A DNA stretch of 64,000 bases from Stictocephala bisonia (lineage: Eukaryota > Arthropoda > Insecta > Hemiptera > Membracidae), in assembly GCA_035578905.1 (NCBI GenBank), contig JAQJVL010000146.1, positions 1,436,938 to 1,500,937 on the forward strand. Reading direction: 5' to 3'. This document shows positions 21,201 to 30,500 of this stretch, one piece after another. The notes beneath the pieces are model-generated. The model had not been told where the DNA came from, made no database searches, and was given only the letters and a program-made list of their open reading frames with translations. Made by a program: the position numbers and the translations under genes. How positions within the stretch are numbered: position 1 is the stretch's first letter; every line of letters starts with the position of its first letter.

Positions 21201-22554
21201 ATTTAGGGTTACATACTCCTAACTATAATTGTATTATTTTCATATTTGTACTTATTATTCATTTTTATACTCTCTTTGTTTATGTAAATTGTATTTTTTT
21301 TAAGTTTTAGTTTATTTGAGAATTATATTTTACATTGTATGGATTTATATGAGTATGAATCATGAAGGATATGAATCATGAAGGATATGAATCATGATGG
21401 ATATGAATCATGATGGATATATATAATGTTGAGTGGAAGAGAGGACTTTATAGTCCTGACTCTGCCTTTCAATAATTTAAAGGGTAGTTTGTTGTGACTT
21501 CTTATGACACGCTTTGGAACTAACGCACTTTGTTCATGTTGTGACTTTTTTGTTAAATAAAGTTACCATTGTTTAAATACTATAACTGATTTCTTTAAAA
21601 AGATGTTCCACCAGATAGTGTGTTATAATTTATGTCTTCATTGTCATAAGTAAGTCATTAAAACCAATTGAACACTTGTGATCCATATAAAATTGATAAA
21701 CTTGGAACATTAAATAATTTTAATTGTAGATTTTACAGGTTTGAAATAACAGTAAGTTCTTTATAAATAATCAATATTTGTACAAATAGTGTATATTAAA
21801 CCTCCTTGCCTAAACACAAACTAAATTTGATTATAGAAAAGTTGACCTTATAAGTTGATCAGAATAGTAAACTATCAATTTAATTTCCTTTAATTTCTAT
21901 CCTATACGTGATGAATTTTATTCAACAGCTTATTTTTATCCCCATTTTTATGTTTTATTAATTTCCTTTTTATAACTTTGGAAATCAATGTTTGCAGACT
22001 TGCAATTTTAGGCGTTTTGTCAAAATAACACAAATGTTTCTATTTTTAAGCCATGTTATGAACTAGCTATCCTGAATTTGTGTAATCTGACATTATAGGA
22101 AACGTTTTCAGAAATACTTAACCTAAAGTATAATATAGTTGACTAAGCCTAGCTTTTCACTCCACAATTTCCTGCTTAACCACATAATTTGCCATGAAAT
22201 AATTCTTATCAATATATTATTTCACAGCACACAGATGCAGGAGCAGAAGGTGGTGGCCAGTCTCTCGTGAGTCCTGGTTCCTGCTTGCAGGATTTCCGCC
22301 CATCTCCATTCATCGAGTGCCATGGCCTGGGCCGCTGTAACTACTATACCACTGCATTCTCATACTGGCTAGCAACCATCGAGGACCGAGACCAGTTCCG
22401 CAGACCACGTCAGCAAACGCTGAAGGGCAACACACTGCAAAGCAGAATCAGTCGGTGCTCTGTCTGTGTCCGGCAAAAGCAGATCAAGGCACCCAATGTT
22501 CAGGCACAATACTCGCGGAAAACACAGTACTCATGGCCTAGAAGAAACTACTAG
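125..22554 (+). CDS. Col4a1: Collagen alpha-1(IV)-type chain, C-terminal half, 13 exons (5' end outside window)
   Basis: Network-forming basement-membrane collagen, secreted as a triple helix and crosslinked through its C-terminal NC1 domains. The thirteen exons join in phase with GT-AG sites and give about 732 residues plus stop: a Gly-X-Y region with a few interruptions (exons 3, 5, 6, 8), then two tandem C4 repeats forming NC1 with twelve cysteines (exons 10-13). Two RGD tripeptides occur, in exons 1 and 2. The NC1 motifs ECHG, CNYY, WLATIE and the Met-rich PMPMMMMPI resemble alpha-1-like rather than alpha-2-like (Viking) chains. The Met run and the Lys in TLKGN sit where the sulfilimine crosslink residues lie in known chains. 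About 26 residues follow the last cysteine, as in some insect alpha-1 chains. Typical IV chains have about 1700-1800 residues, so roughly 1000 are missing to the left. The family is certain; the alpha-1 assignment is likely. Confidence 0.93.
1051..1495. repeat. Foldback element family FB1, copy 1, carrying a SINE
   Basis: The left end starts AGTATATTAGGAGAGATAGG and reappears inverted near 1435-1460. The right flank (AATTCCTGGTCTAAAGCCC) matches the flank of the other two copies at 2885 and 8666. The centre is enlarged by a SINE at 1141-1292. It lies in a collagen intron. The class of element is unknown. Confidence 0.7.
1141..1292 (+). mobile_element. tRNA-derived SINE, family S1
   Basis: The head has pol III promoter-like boxes: TGGCTCAGTGGCTAAG (A box) and GGTTCAAATCCC (B box). 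A tRNA-unrelated body and a short A-rich tail follow. It shares head, body and the AATTGGCGAGTAAAG-like tail with the copy at 9598. It is not a tRNA gene, because no acceptor stem or cloverleaf closes. Confidence 0.75.
1708..1906 (+). CDS. Col4a1: Collagen IV visible exon 2
   Basis: The acceptor TTTACAG is followed by GGA in phase 0, and the donor is CAG/GTAAAA in phase 1. It is an unbroken Gly-X-Y run of about 66 residues from GTRGDYG to GEMGLP, with a second and third RGD-containing context (GTRGDYG and GFRGDQG). Confidence 0.92.
2398..2645 (-). repeat. Dispersed SINE-like repeat R3, copy a (reverse)
   Basis: The reverse complement matches repeats at 18050, 37091 and 55838, with conserved blocks CTACTAGAGAAGTCTG, CTGAAAATCAGACCA and CCCTTTCTGAG. 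Identity is moderate and the tail is missing. Confidence 0.7.
2885..3270. repeat. Foldback element FB1, copy 2: near-perfect 340-bp palindrome
   Basis: The arms 2885-3035 and about 3085-3235 are reverse complements over more than 140 bp with no mismatch seen. They meet at a GA/CT microsatellite near 3040-3090. The right flank (CCTGGCCTAGTGCCC) is shared with copies 1 and 3. As RNA from the collagen transcript it would fold into a very long hairpin. Confidence 0.88.
3332..3531 (+). CDS. Col4a1: Collagen IV visible exon 3
   Basis: The acceptor is CATATAG, and two bases complete a Gly codon; the donor is AAG/GTGAGT in phase 0. Gly-X-Y repeats are interrupted at [16 protein letters not shown], a non-helical break of the kind common in type IV chains. 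Confidence 0.91.
3532..4889. other. Collagen intron with no recognised feature
   Basis: AT-rich intron of 1.36 kb between exons 3 and 4. No coding region, SINE head, terminal repeat or tandem array was recognised on either strand. Confidence 0.6.
4890..4983 (+). CDS. Col4a1: Collagen IV visible exon 4
   Basis: A short exon of 94 bp. The acceptor is TTCCAG and the donor GAG/GTAACT in phase 1. It encodes [16 protein letters not shown] through GDRGLPG without interruption. Confidence 0.9.
5530..5721 (-). repeat. Repeat FB2, monomer copy a
   Basis: It matches one arm of the head-to-head dimer at 41286-41637. It has the same inner end (CTTTTGTGAATCC), the GGTGAGCG and TTCACCGAAATCGATC block, the twofold ATTTGTGCATTTTGTGCTT-like repeat, and an outer segment (GTATTATGCTAGTTAAAAAAC) that is also present at the left end of the dimer. 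Confidence 0.8.
5932..7190 (-). mobile_element. SINE family S2, reverse copy split by an inverted-repeat element
   Basis: Bases 5932-6061 match the tail half of the intact S2 SINE at 44264-44518: GGAGAG.CCGATCTCC, CATTCCCCATA and ACCAGTACAGT.. Bases 7105-7190 match its head, including the reversed A-box region AGACTGCTCGGC. The two halves are separated by a 1-kb inverted-repeat element, so the SINE was there first. Confidence 0.65.
6066..7104. mobile_element. 1-kb long inverted-repeat (foldback) transposon
   Basis: The two arms of about 450-480 bp are diverged reverse complements. The outer ends carry TTTTTAAATGGGCCACCA, and AACACCCTATATTTTAT lies inside both arms. There is no ORF. Its arms have drifted by roughly a fifth by eye, so it is older than FB1 copy 2. 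The superfamily is unknown. Confidence 0.75.
7714..7905 (+). CDS. Col4a1: Collagen IV visible exon 5
   Basis: The acceptor is TCACCAG and the donor CAG/GTAAAT in phase 1. The first codon is split Asp, giving the interruption [11 protein letters not shown] before Gly-X-Y resumes (GEPGEPG). The start at 7714 was chosen because it alone restores the phase left by exon 4. An open frame reaches upstream to 7671 but is intronic. Confidence 0.87.
8116..9047. mobile_element. TA-flanked TIR element (Tc1/mariner-like MITE), family E, copy 1
   Basis: The left end CTGTCGGCACAGAGATTATG and the inverted right end CTGTCAGTGCAGAAATGATG are each bordered by TA, the target duplication of Tc1/mariner-type elements. 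Internal blocks match the element at 10882-14012. No transposase is present. FB1 copy 3 lies inside it. Confidence 0.72.
8666..8835. repeat. Foldback element FB1, copy 3 (short)
   Basis: The ends AGTATTAGTAGAGATATGAC and the inverted CCTATCTCTTCTAATATACT, plus the shared right flank CCTGGCCTAGTGCCC, identify the family. The inner part is deleted relative to copy 2. It is nested in the TIR element at 8116-9047. Confidence 0.75.
9227..9338 (+). CDS. Col4a1: Collagen IV visible exon 6
   Basis: The acceptor is TTATCAG and the donor CAG/GTAAAA in phase 2. It encodes [12 protein letters not shown] through GEPGYALL, where a short helix interruption (YALLS) spans the junction with the next exon. Confidence 0.9.
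9598..9752 (+). mobile_element. tRNA-derived SINE, family S1, copy 2
   Basis: Same head as at 1141, with an A-box-like TGGCTCATTGACTAAG and a B-box-like AGTTCAAATCCC. The body (AATAAAGTTCTTGCC, GGCCCATTGAACTGGCAAG) matches, and an A14 tail ends it. Confidence 0.75.
10388..10580 (+). repeat. Dispersed repeat R3, copy b (tail half)
   Basis: The shared tail reads AACAATGACTACATTCGCTC, ATCTACACTCATCACA, TGACGATCGGCATCTTAAG, then an AATAAAAATAAAATA-type A-rich end. The same tail occurs at 25925 and 28866. Confidence 0.75.
10657..10834 (+). CDS. Col4a1: Collagen IV visible exon 7
   Basis: The acceptor is GTGTCAG, and one base completes a Ser codon; the donor is AAG/GTGAAT in phase 0. It encodes [12 protein letters not shown] through GIGGLK, all Gly-X-Y apart from the start. 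Confidence 0.91.
11066..13483 (-). mobile_element. DNA transposon nested in the family E element
   Basis: Sequence absent from the related copy at 8116-9047 begins with CCGGGTCGGTCCATATAAAA and ends with a weak inverted match (GGTTGGTTTTGTATG). It carries a broken protein on the minus strand. The starting motif resembles the end of the TIR element at 37795 (CGGGTCAATCCATAT), suggesting one superfamily. Confidence 0.5.
11953..12683 (-). pseudogene. Broken C-terminal fragment of an HGKG-motif transposon protein
   Basis: Reading from 12683 down, the frame gives [19 protein letters not shown], then [10 protein letters not shown] and TPFYLFEWG, ending in [21 protein letters not shown] and a TAA stop. 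A one-base frameshift near 12180 joins two frames. I recall the combination of SHGKG.CDG.GGT.KR and a C-terminal GP.KSF..P from multi-copy uncharacterised arthropod proteins, probably transposon encoded. The upstream half is missing, and an AG sits just before 12683. The exact superfamily is not known to me. Confidence 0.55.
14013..15615. other. Rest of collagen intron 7; short dispersed repeat only
   Basis: A segment near 14720-14870 (CCTGATCAGTTCCTGCA, GTATACAAAGCATGACAGAT) matches one near 17200-17265 in another collagen intron. No coding or terminal-repeat structure was recognised. Confidence 0.5.
15616..15706 (+). CDS. Col4a1: Collagen IV visible exon 8
   Basis: The acceptor is GATAG and the donor CTG/GTAAGT in phase 1. 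It encodes GMKGELG, an interruption ([11 protein letters not shown]), then [12 protein letters not shown]. It lies after a 4.8-kb intron enlarged by nested DNA transposons. Confidence 0.9.
16008..16178 (+). CDS. Col4a1: Collagen IV visible exon 9
   Basis: The acceptor is ATTCCAG and the donor CAG/GTAATT in phase 1. It is an uninterrupted Gly-X-Y run from GLPGAPG to GRPGLP, close to the end of the triple helix. Confidence 0.92.
16179..17500. other. Collagen intron 9; short dispersed repeat only
   Basis: Contains the second copy of the short repeat near 17200-17265 (CCTGATTGGTTCCTGCA, GTATACAAAACATGACAGAT). Open frames on the minus strand here show no recognisable protein. Confidence 0.5.
17501..17686 (+). 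CDS. Col4a1: Collagen IV visible exon 10 (end of helix, start of NC1)
   Basis: The acceptor is TTGCTAG and the donor TAG/GTAAGG in phase 1. The last Gly-X-Y triplets (GNPGTQGIP) lead through a basic linker (QRKRG) into the first C4 repeat: [21 protein letters not shown] and AQGQDLG. These are hallmark NC1 motifs. Confidence 0.94.
18050..18375 (+). repeat. Dispersed repeat R3, copy c
   Basis: Nearly full-length. The head CACTACTAGAGAAGTCTGG is followed by GAAAATCAGACCAACACTAC, CCCTTTCTGAGTAACGG, GGTTAGTAACAATGAC and the tail TGAAAATCGGTGTCTTAC. It lies in collagen intron 10. Confidence 0.75.
19043..19220 (+). CDS. Col4a1: Collagen IV visible exon 11 (NC1, first C4 repeat)
   Basis: The acceptor is CATTAAG and the donor AAG/GTAACA in phase 2. 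It encodes [33 protein letters not shown] and PMPMMMMPI, ending at YISR. The Met cluster lies where the sulfilimine-forming methionine sits in studied chains. Confidence 0.94.
20061..20176. repeat. 44-bp tandem repeat, 2.6 copies, in collagen intron 11
   Basis: Units start at 20061, 20105 and 20149, each with ATAC(T/C)AA(T/C)GTC and, in the first two, GACGTGGGCTGG and GAGAA-type ends. It sits just inside a TTAACCCTTT (20049), which could be the end of a piggyBac-like element, but no matching right end was found. Confidence 0.65.
20859..20973 (+). CDS. Col4a1: Collagen IV visible exon 12 (NC1, C4 repeat junction)
   Basis: The acceptor is TTTACAG and the donor ATG/GTATGT in phase 0. It encodes [17 protein letters not shown] and [16 protein letters not shown], joining the first and second C4 repeats. 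Confidence 0.93.
21355..21420. repeat. 16-bp minisatellite, four units
   Basis: Four units of ATGAATCATGAAGGAT, with the third and fourth reading GATGGAT, in collagen intron 12. The change shared by adjacent units suggests local duplication. Confidence 0.9.
22228..22554 (+). CDS. Col4a1: Collagen IV terminal exon 13 (NC1, second C4 repeat, stop)
   Basis: The acceptor is TTTCACAG. It opens in phase 0 with [19 protein letters not shown] and carries [23 protein letters not shown] and ISRCSVC. A basic, polar tail of about 26 residues after the last cysteine ends at TAG (22552-22554). Confidence 0.95.
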   Translation, partial: HTDAGAEGGGQSLVSPGSCLQDFRPSPFIECHGLGRCNYYTTAFSYWLATIEDRDQFRRPRQQTLKGNTLQSRISRCSVCVRQKQIKAPNVQAQYSRKTQYSWPRRNY

Positions 22555-24060
22555 TAATTGAATTAAAAGTAGATTTATCATTTATAGATATTAAAAACTT
22601 ACAGATAAAAGATACTTGGAGAGACGTATAAGGAATAAACATTGATTTTCGCAGTAAGGATAGAATTTAAAGATATTGTTCAGATTGAGTGAGGGAGTGT
22701 AGGACAAAAAGGACTTATTTTAACAAATTTAAATCAGCTTACTTTAATGTGAACTTTCAAAATAGTATACGACATTTTTTATCCTGCCCGAACATATAAG
22801 TGATGTTAAGTACTATTTCCTTCAGTATCATGTAATAAAACCCTGTTTGCGGTAGAAGGAAAAAATAAGAAGTAGCACAGTCAAATGGATGAGGACTCCA
22901 AGTAACATTATATATTAAAAACTAAACATTTTCACTACGGCTGATCAGGGGGCAGTTCTGGTGTTTTGTGACAACAATATTTAATGTATACAGAAACCTT
23001 AAACTGATAACACTGAAAGACCATTAGATTCTACTATAGCAAGACCACTAGACTGAGTAATAACATTAAATTTGTATCTTAGGGGCGGGTTCCATCCAGC
23101 TGCTTATTGCGATTTTATGAATGAATCAAAATACATAATTTATCATCAGCTAAAAATATTTTTCCCGTAAGTTTTTGAAATAATAAAGATTAAAATAAAC
23201 ATAAATCGCACATGGACACTTAACCACATAGCAAATTATGTTTCATTGGTGGTAAAACTGCTTAAAACCTCAGTTACAAAAAATTAGGAAACGGCAAATC
23301 TTTGACATTGTTACAGCTTATTAAATTGAAAATGTTCCAGGACTGATCTTAACACAAGTTAAAACCCACAATCTCAGTTACATATTATGTATTAAAACAA
23401 AAACTACTGTACAAAGTGCCTTTCGAATCCGACAGTACTGTATATAAGTTGACAAAATGCCAGACACATTGAATCAGCTGCTACGAATATGAAAAAAACA
23501 ACAGTATTAATTTTAAAACTATGTTGCTTTTGAGTCTTTCGGTCATAAAAAACTGTAGTAAAATAGTAAAAGTAAAAAAGTCTTATCTGTAGATTTGCTT
23601 CTGATATAGAATTTAAAACCAATGTTCATTCCTCTGCTTATTCAAGACTAGTCAAGAACCTGAAAGTGGAATAAATAATAAGTAGTCTTCATAATATTAA
23701 ATATTTTTAAAATTTAGGTTAAACTGTGGTTTTTTATTAGTTGAAACCCCTTTAATTAGAATTTTATTATTTAAAGATATAATTTAAAATATTGTATCTG
23801 TTTCTACTAAAATATATTGATAGTTTTTATATCTGCAAATTACTTTTTGTAAAAATAATTGTTTGTTATTGTATTAAGTTTCTCCTATATGCTGTATAAC
23901 AGTTATTTATGAGGCTTTTGTACATAAACTCTTTGTGATGTTATACAGTGGATATTCCACAAGAGACAAATCACTGCCACTGTAATATATAATTATGTGT
24001 GATTAGAAAATAATTTATAATTTATTAAGGATTGTAAAATTGTTTTATAAATAAAACGTG
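22555..24060 (+). other. Likely 3' UTR of the collagen IV gene
   Basis: AT-rich non-coding stretch from the stop codon to AATAAA signals at 24050 and 24077. No other gene or repeat was recognised. The extent of the UTR is inferred from the polyadenylation signals and the facing gene. Confidence 0.55.
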
Positions 24061-24082
24061 TACAAAGTCATTGATTAATAAA
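24050..24082 (+). terminator. Polyadenylation signals, collagen IV
   Basis: AATAAA at 24050-24055 and again at 24077-24082, about 1.5 kb after the stop codon. Either could serve. Earlier AATAAA-like strings exist in this AT-rich stretch. Confidence 0.45.
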
Positions 24083-24091
24083 GTAATAACC

Positions 24092-24097
24092 TTTATT
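24092..24097 (-). terminator. Polyadenylation signal, SelT
   Basis: AATAAA on the minus strand about 360 bases beyond the SelT stop codon. It faces the collagen signals, so transcripts of the two genes probably overlap or abut. Confidence 0.45.
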
Positions 24098-24459
24098 TAT
24101 AACATATACAATGTACAGTAATATAATAAATACATTAAAATACATATGATATTGGTGCAAAATAAAATTACTTGTCAGCTCTAGCTTGACATAAATAAAA
24201 TCGATTTCTAGTTTCGTTAAACAGAGCTAATAAATATGCTATTCATGATCTAAAACAATTTAAAATAGAATGTAAAGTTTTCATATGTGCCTATACTAAT
24301 AATGCAAATAAATAGAGAACACAACAGGTAATATACCATTTATATATATGTACACCTACTTTACAAAAAAAGCAGGACAAACAAGTGGAACTAAAAATGG
24401 TAAAGGAGTCCACTGCACTAGCTGTTTATCACAAATTTGTCAAAACACTCCAGTCAGTC

Positions 24460-24587
24460 TCATTTGGGAAATCCTGGTTTAAGTTCAATTGTTGTGTCAT
24501 CAAACTGCATGTGGTTGTCGATGATTTGAAACAGCTCGGGGGGTTGAGGGATTCTTCCTGTTTCCAGTTTGGACCATACTGGCATAT
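24460..24587 (-). CDS. SelT: SelT exon 4 (C-terminus and stop)
   Basis: The acceptor is GTGTAG. It encodes DMPVWSKLETGRIPQPPELF, QIIDNHMQF and a short polar end, stopping with TGA at 24462-24460. The only long open frame annotated here by length is in the wrong frame. Confidence 0.95.
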
Positions 24588-27500
24588 CTACACATAAAAA
24601 GGGGTAAACAGGATATGTAGAAGATATTTCCTATATTTTTCATTTTGTTGGGCCCTCCAAGTAGCAGAGTAATTTTAATGAATTTGTATGTCCATATTAA
24701 AAATGTCATTAGAAATATTTCAAGTAACTCAAATATGACTTGTTATATAAAAATATAATGAGATACAGAAAACAATAATACCAAAATTGATGTAGAAACA
24801 CTAGATGGTGTGAAATAAGTGAGATGTACACTTTTTACAGAATTTTATTATGATTAAAAATATCTTCAATTTCAATACATTATAACTACCAAATTATGCA
24901 TAGAGAAAAATGAAAACTACTTACATTAAGTATTTTACGCTACTTAGCCATAAACATGAATCATAAACAAAACTCATTATATGCAATAATGATATAAATT
25001 CAATAGTGAATATAATATATGGAACTACAAATTAGAATCCATTCTAGATTAGTCTTTAATTTCGAAGCGGCCGCTGTAGTTTAACAGTTATGACCGTTAG
25101 AAATATCAAACGGTCATAACTGTTAAACTACAGCGGCCGCTTCGAAATTAAAGACTAATCTTTAGTAGTGATATAAAATGTAGAATATCCAAAAGGCTAT
25201 ATTTGTAGTATGTTTTAAAAATGTCTAATAAAAACTGGTTAAAATTTTTGTATTATTTTAAATTGCTTGGACTAATTTTACAAGTTGGAATGGCTTTAAA
25301 CAAGAATAATAATAATAAGTAGCCCTCATTTGGCCACGGGGGGGGGGGGGGGTTGATGAAGGAGACACCTGATCAAGTTAGAAGCATCTGCTCTTGAATC
25401 TGGTGAATGGAAGAGGAGATGCATTCATCTTCAACCATATGGAAGTTGATATTTTTTACAAACATAGTGTTAATACCCTTTGGGCCAACATTTTTCCTTT
25501 ATACAAACACAGAACTTTATGCAAATAATTAAATATAGAAAGATATAAGATCAATTCTACCAAGATGGATTTTACACACTTAAAGCCTCTTCATGAAGAA
25601 TGATACAGATTAATAAAGTAATATAACAAGTACTGTGAAATTATTGAAAAAATATTGATATTCAGTGTAAATATACAGAAATTATTCCTCTGCAATAATT
25701 TAAGTTTACTAGGAGGTGATAAGCAAGCTAAAAGCATTGCTTAGAGATTTAATCGAAGATTTAAGGCATAGACGTGGTCCTAAGACGTTCAAAAATGCAA
25801 ATCAGGTTGTTTTATATTTAAATTTAATCGTAAATCAAAATACAAAACAACTTTGATGATAAAACTATTTGCAATAAGCATCATAATAACTAAGGTAACT
25901 CACTATAAGGCTGTAATTGCATTAGTGTTGCGTCAATTAAGGAATAGTCGGCCTTAGTTTGTAACAATGACTACATTCGCTCATCTACACTCATCACACT
26001 CATTCGAAATCCATATTCGCCCATATCTTGACGATCGGCGTCTTACGAATAAATAAATAAATAAATAAAATTAACTCTCAATAGATGGTTGAGAGGACTG
26101 TCACGTCAACATCATCTTGAATATAATACAAAACAATGTATTCTGTTTCCCAACAGGAATAGAGCTCCCCCACTCACACACATACACTGCAACTGGCCTT
26201 CCCACCCACCTATACATACACGACGCTGATGTTTTCAAACTATAGATCTAGGGTTAAAGGATGCACTCACCATTTAGTGATATTTCAAATGCTCCGGTAG
26301 AGACAAGGTGACCCTCAAGGGCGTTGCACAGGAAGAATATCATGAGGCAAGCGTACAGCTTGTTTTCTAGACACCAAACCCACCAACTGGGTGGACCTTC
26401 GCCAATAATTCGGAAAGGAGTGTAGCCCGAGAGAATGCAGACAATGACCAGCATTTTGCCAATACCCTGAAAATAAATTAGTTGGTAATATGGTTCTATT
26501 TTTTCCATGGCCATGATATTTGCCATATTACTCAAGTTAGTTTCATAAATTAAAATATAATTACATTTTGAACGTGGAACTGATTTGATTTATTATACAA
26601 AACTGAACCTTCTACATTACTGTTCCCTCCCAAGAAACATGTTGAATTATTATTGATAGAGCTATTTGTTAAGACATTAAAGATTCTATTTGATGCTGGT
26701 GCTAAAATGTGTGGTTAATTATTTACTTATATATTACACTTTTTTACAGCTAATTGTTTTAAACGTTACTCACCACTTACACAGTTATGATAATTATTTT
26801 CTCTTCATAAAACTAACAAAAGGAATAGTTTGATTTTAAATATAATTTTAAACTGACGTTAGAATAGTACAGTAAAAATCTGCAAACTCGAACCCCGCCA
26901 ATCCGTACTTTTGGCAAATCTGAGCCAACGGAAACTGGAAATACAATGAATAAAAAATTGAAGACAATAAACTATAAAACATGTTTATCATACAGTGTAC
27001 AGTAAAACTACAAAATAAAATAATGAATTTATCAACTCTTGTTGTACCATCCTCCAATACAAGACAAAAACACCAAACACCAGATTAGAGTGAAATTACG
27101 TAAATAACAAATCAAGTACCAAAAACAATACGGTAATTAAAGTATTGAACACTTAACACAAATACAGTCAATAAAAACTGTAGTGAATTGAACAGGGGAT
27201 TAACGAACTCACAAAATGGCACTTTCCATGCATCAGTAATATGATAACTAGAACAGACGGTAGATATCACGCATCATGTCAAATCAATCTTTATTGCAGC
27301 AACATTGAACAATGTATAGCAATCGTCAATTACACATTTGTATTTACATTTTGGCAGTCACACTACATCAAAACCTCATACAGTCATATAACTCTACTGT
27401 TATTAGTTGATTTCTATTTTAACAAAAAGGCCCATTAATATTTCTTGAAAATCTCCACAGTCTATGTAATCCACAGAAGACCACGATAGTGAACTAAAAA

Positions 27501-30500
27501 GCCTTTTCTGTCCATTCCCTATAGACTATTGATCTGTGTGAGGACTGAGTTATGAGGTGAACCAAAAGTGCAAGATTAATATTTTGAAAAATACTTTGAA
27601 CCTGAGCTATCTCTTACCCAGACTCAAAGTTCTGATGCCACCATCTCATCCAACCAGCCCAAACCATGCACAGCTTTCTACAGACAGTAATTTTGCCAAA
27701 TTATGTCACCATGGCCGGTGTCAAGGTATAAGAACTGTGAAGTGGCGATTTATCAAGGTTGTACTATGCAGTAATTAATCAACGCCTAAACTGACAGGAT
27801 TTGCCATGACAAGGAAATACAACTATAAAAACAATACTATAACAAATCCCGAAACAGAATATAAGTAACCTAAATTTTAATTATAAATGGAGAGAGATTA
27901 TATTGATCTCCAGAAACGTGTTAACATCGTCAAAGAACGTTGATGTGTAAAGCATATGAAGCTAAATGGTGAAAATGTCTTGTTTTAACCTACATTTTTA
28001 GGAGCCATATTTACATTTAACCCTTATCTGGGTATCAGTATTTGCAGTGTTATAGGTATAAAGCTGTGATGAATTGTCTTAGTGCAATTTTCCCTACTGG
28101 TACAACACTAGAGGCAATCATAGTTACGAAGAACCAACTTTTTGACACAATTAGACTAGTGACATTTCAACTTTTCAGGGGGATGGCCCATGAGGAGTTG
28201 AAAAAATTTTACCAATATTATTTCTCCGCGATTTCACAGTTTTGAGTAAATTATTCTGATCCAAAATTACATTTTATGGAACACAATTATTCAAAAAAAT
28301 TAAGTTGCCAACTTATCTATAGAAAAAAATAACCATACAATTTAGTTACTTCACAAGACAATAGACTAAATTTGTTTGTCATTAAAATCAATGACACTAC
28401 TCTGTAAAGGATAATCATTTCAAAGTCCGGTTTGAAGCAATTAATTTCTCTTGAACAGACCTTACATGGATACCAAACACGACCTAGGTTTACATTTAAG
28501 ATTTTCGTTCACCCCTCACTGACCATCCCCCTAAAAAAAAGATAAAATGTTGCTCATTGAGTCAAAGCAGTAGGTTCTTTGTAACCATGATAATGTGTAA
28601 GATTTCACTTTTACAAGCGAAGTCATACAAAAGTTATGAAAATATTTACATTTTTTTCTACCTTGTATATAATATGTAAAATAACTAAAGTGTAACAAGT
28701 GTATATAAAATAAAGAGTTTGTTTTATTCTGATTGCCTTAAATGCAGACAAAATTGTAACAACTTAGAAACACATTTGGACTTTTTCACAATCAGTCTTC
28801 TTATGATCCTTGCAACTTACAATAAGTTTCCCGATACAAAAAATGCCCTACAGCGAATCAAACACATTTTGAAAGGGATCAGCTGATAACCACCTGTTCA
28901 TTAGTCATTGGACTATTTATTGGCCTTGGTTTGTAACAAAGACTACATTCATCACACTCTACATTCACTCATCTACACTCATTCGAAATCCATATTTGCC
29001 CCTATCTTGACGATCGGCATCTTAAGAATAAACAATATTATTAGTGTAACCTGACACCTGATTGACATGCTCATTTAAAATTTCATATTAATTATTACAG
29101 TTCATTCTAATATTTAATAAATATCTTAATGTATATAATCCAAAAACTAATCACTCCTAATAAAATCTCCGGAACCACTGAATATATTTTTATGAAATGT
29201 TGAGAGAAGTGAGCTTTTGTATCTTTCAAACCCACTGAGAAAGGACTTCTCCAAATTCTATTCCTCAGAGGTAGAAACAGCCCCTTCACATTTCCTGTTT
29301 TATATAAGAGAAACATTAGCATTAATTTAATTCAATAATTTATTTCATAAAATAATACAGAAAACATAAACATGACACAAAAGCTTGGATAATTTGACTT
29401 TCATTGTGAAATATTTAAGGTCGTTTATACTAGCTTTGACATGACTGCACTTATTTGCACACCCCTAGAGTATACATAAAGACTATACAATTTTGTTATC
29501 AAGGAGAAAGGAAGCAGGCTGAGCTTTCATATTGGATGTGTTGATTTAGAAAGAACACGGATGGAACGATGGAATGGGAGCAAGCATAGATAACCAACCC
29601 GTAGTTAAGCAAGGAATGTAGACTAATATCTACATAAAATCCAAAAACCACTAACTCACTCATCACTATATCCCAAAATCTACAAATCCTCAGAGGTTGA
29701 AATATTTTAGGACGATTGGTTTTATGGTGTATTTGTGCAATGAGAAGGGGTTTTGAACATTTCAAAATTTTTAAATTTCAATAACAGTGCTTTCCAATTT
29801 TGCCTGTAGTGGCTAAACAAATGATCATTTTGAAAAATTCAAAAACAGTGCTTTCCAGTATTTCCTGTAGTGGCTAAATGAATGATCCTTTTTAAAAAAT
29901 TACAGTCATTTTCAGTATGAGATTTGAGACAATCTACAACATTGTTCCTATAACTTTTTGATGTAGGCATACGTTAACTCCTTAACCTTACGTAGAGCTA
30001 GAATTTCAATTTGTATCTGACAAAAATACTCTTAGGTCTTCATCTAAAATAACAAATATAATTTTGGCAGGAAAAATCTTAGAATTATTTAACAATCTTC
30101 ATTTCGTAAGAAACATGTAAACATGGTGAGAAACGACTGATTCAAGCACAATTTCCCTACTTTACAGCCTCAAAAAGCATAGACTTACTGATTTTACTAG
30201 ACTATAACACTTTCGTTATCTAGGACACCAAATGATTTCAATAGGAATATTTCCTAACTAATTTGAATACAGCAGTGGCCTGTTCAAAGGACATCGCTAA
30301 ATAGGCGAAAACCCTTTATTTAAAATTGCCCTGCTTTGCAACCTCTTAAAGTAGACTTACCGATTTTTCTAAAATATAACACTTTAGTTATCTAGGACAC
30401 CATACTGATTTCAATAGGAATATTTCAAAACTCATTTGAATAACACTAGTTTAAGGATATGGCTAAATTTATCATAATATATTTAAAATTGCCCAACTTT

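Noticed and set aside
24500..24709. 69-codon minus-strand open frame
   Set aside because: It overlaps the last SelT exon in a different frame; the SelT frame (PVWSKLETGR) is the real one.
25338..25352. Run of 15 G residues as a functional G-rich site
   Set aside because: A single homopolymer without further G tracts; not enough for a G-quadruplex claim beyond length polymorphism.
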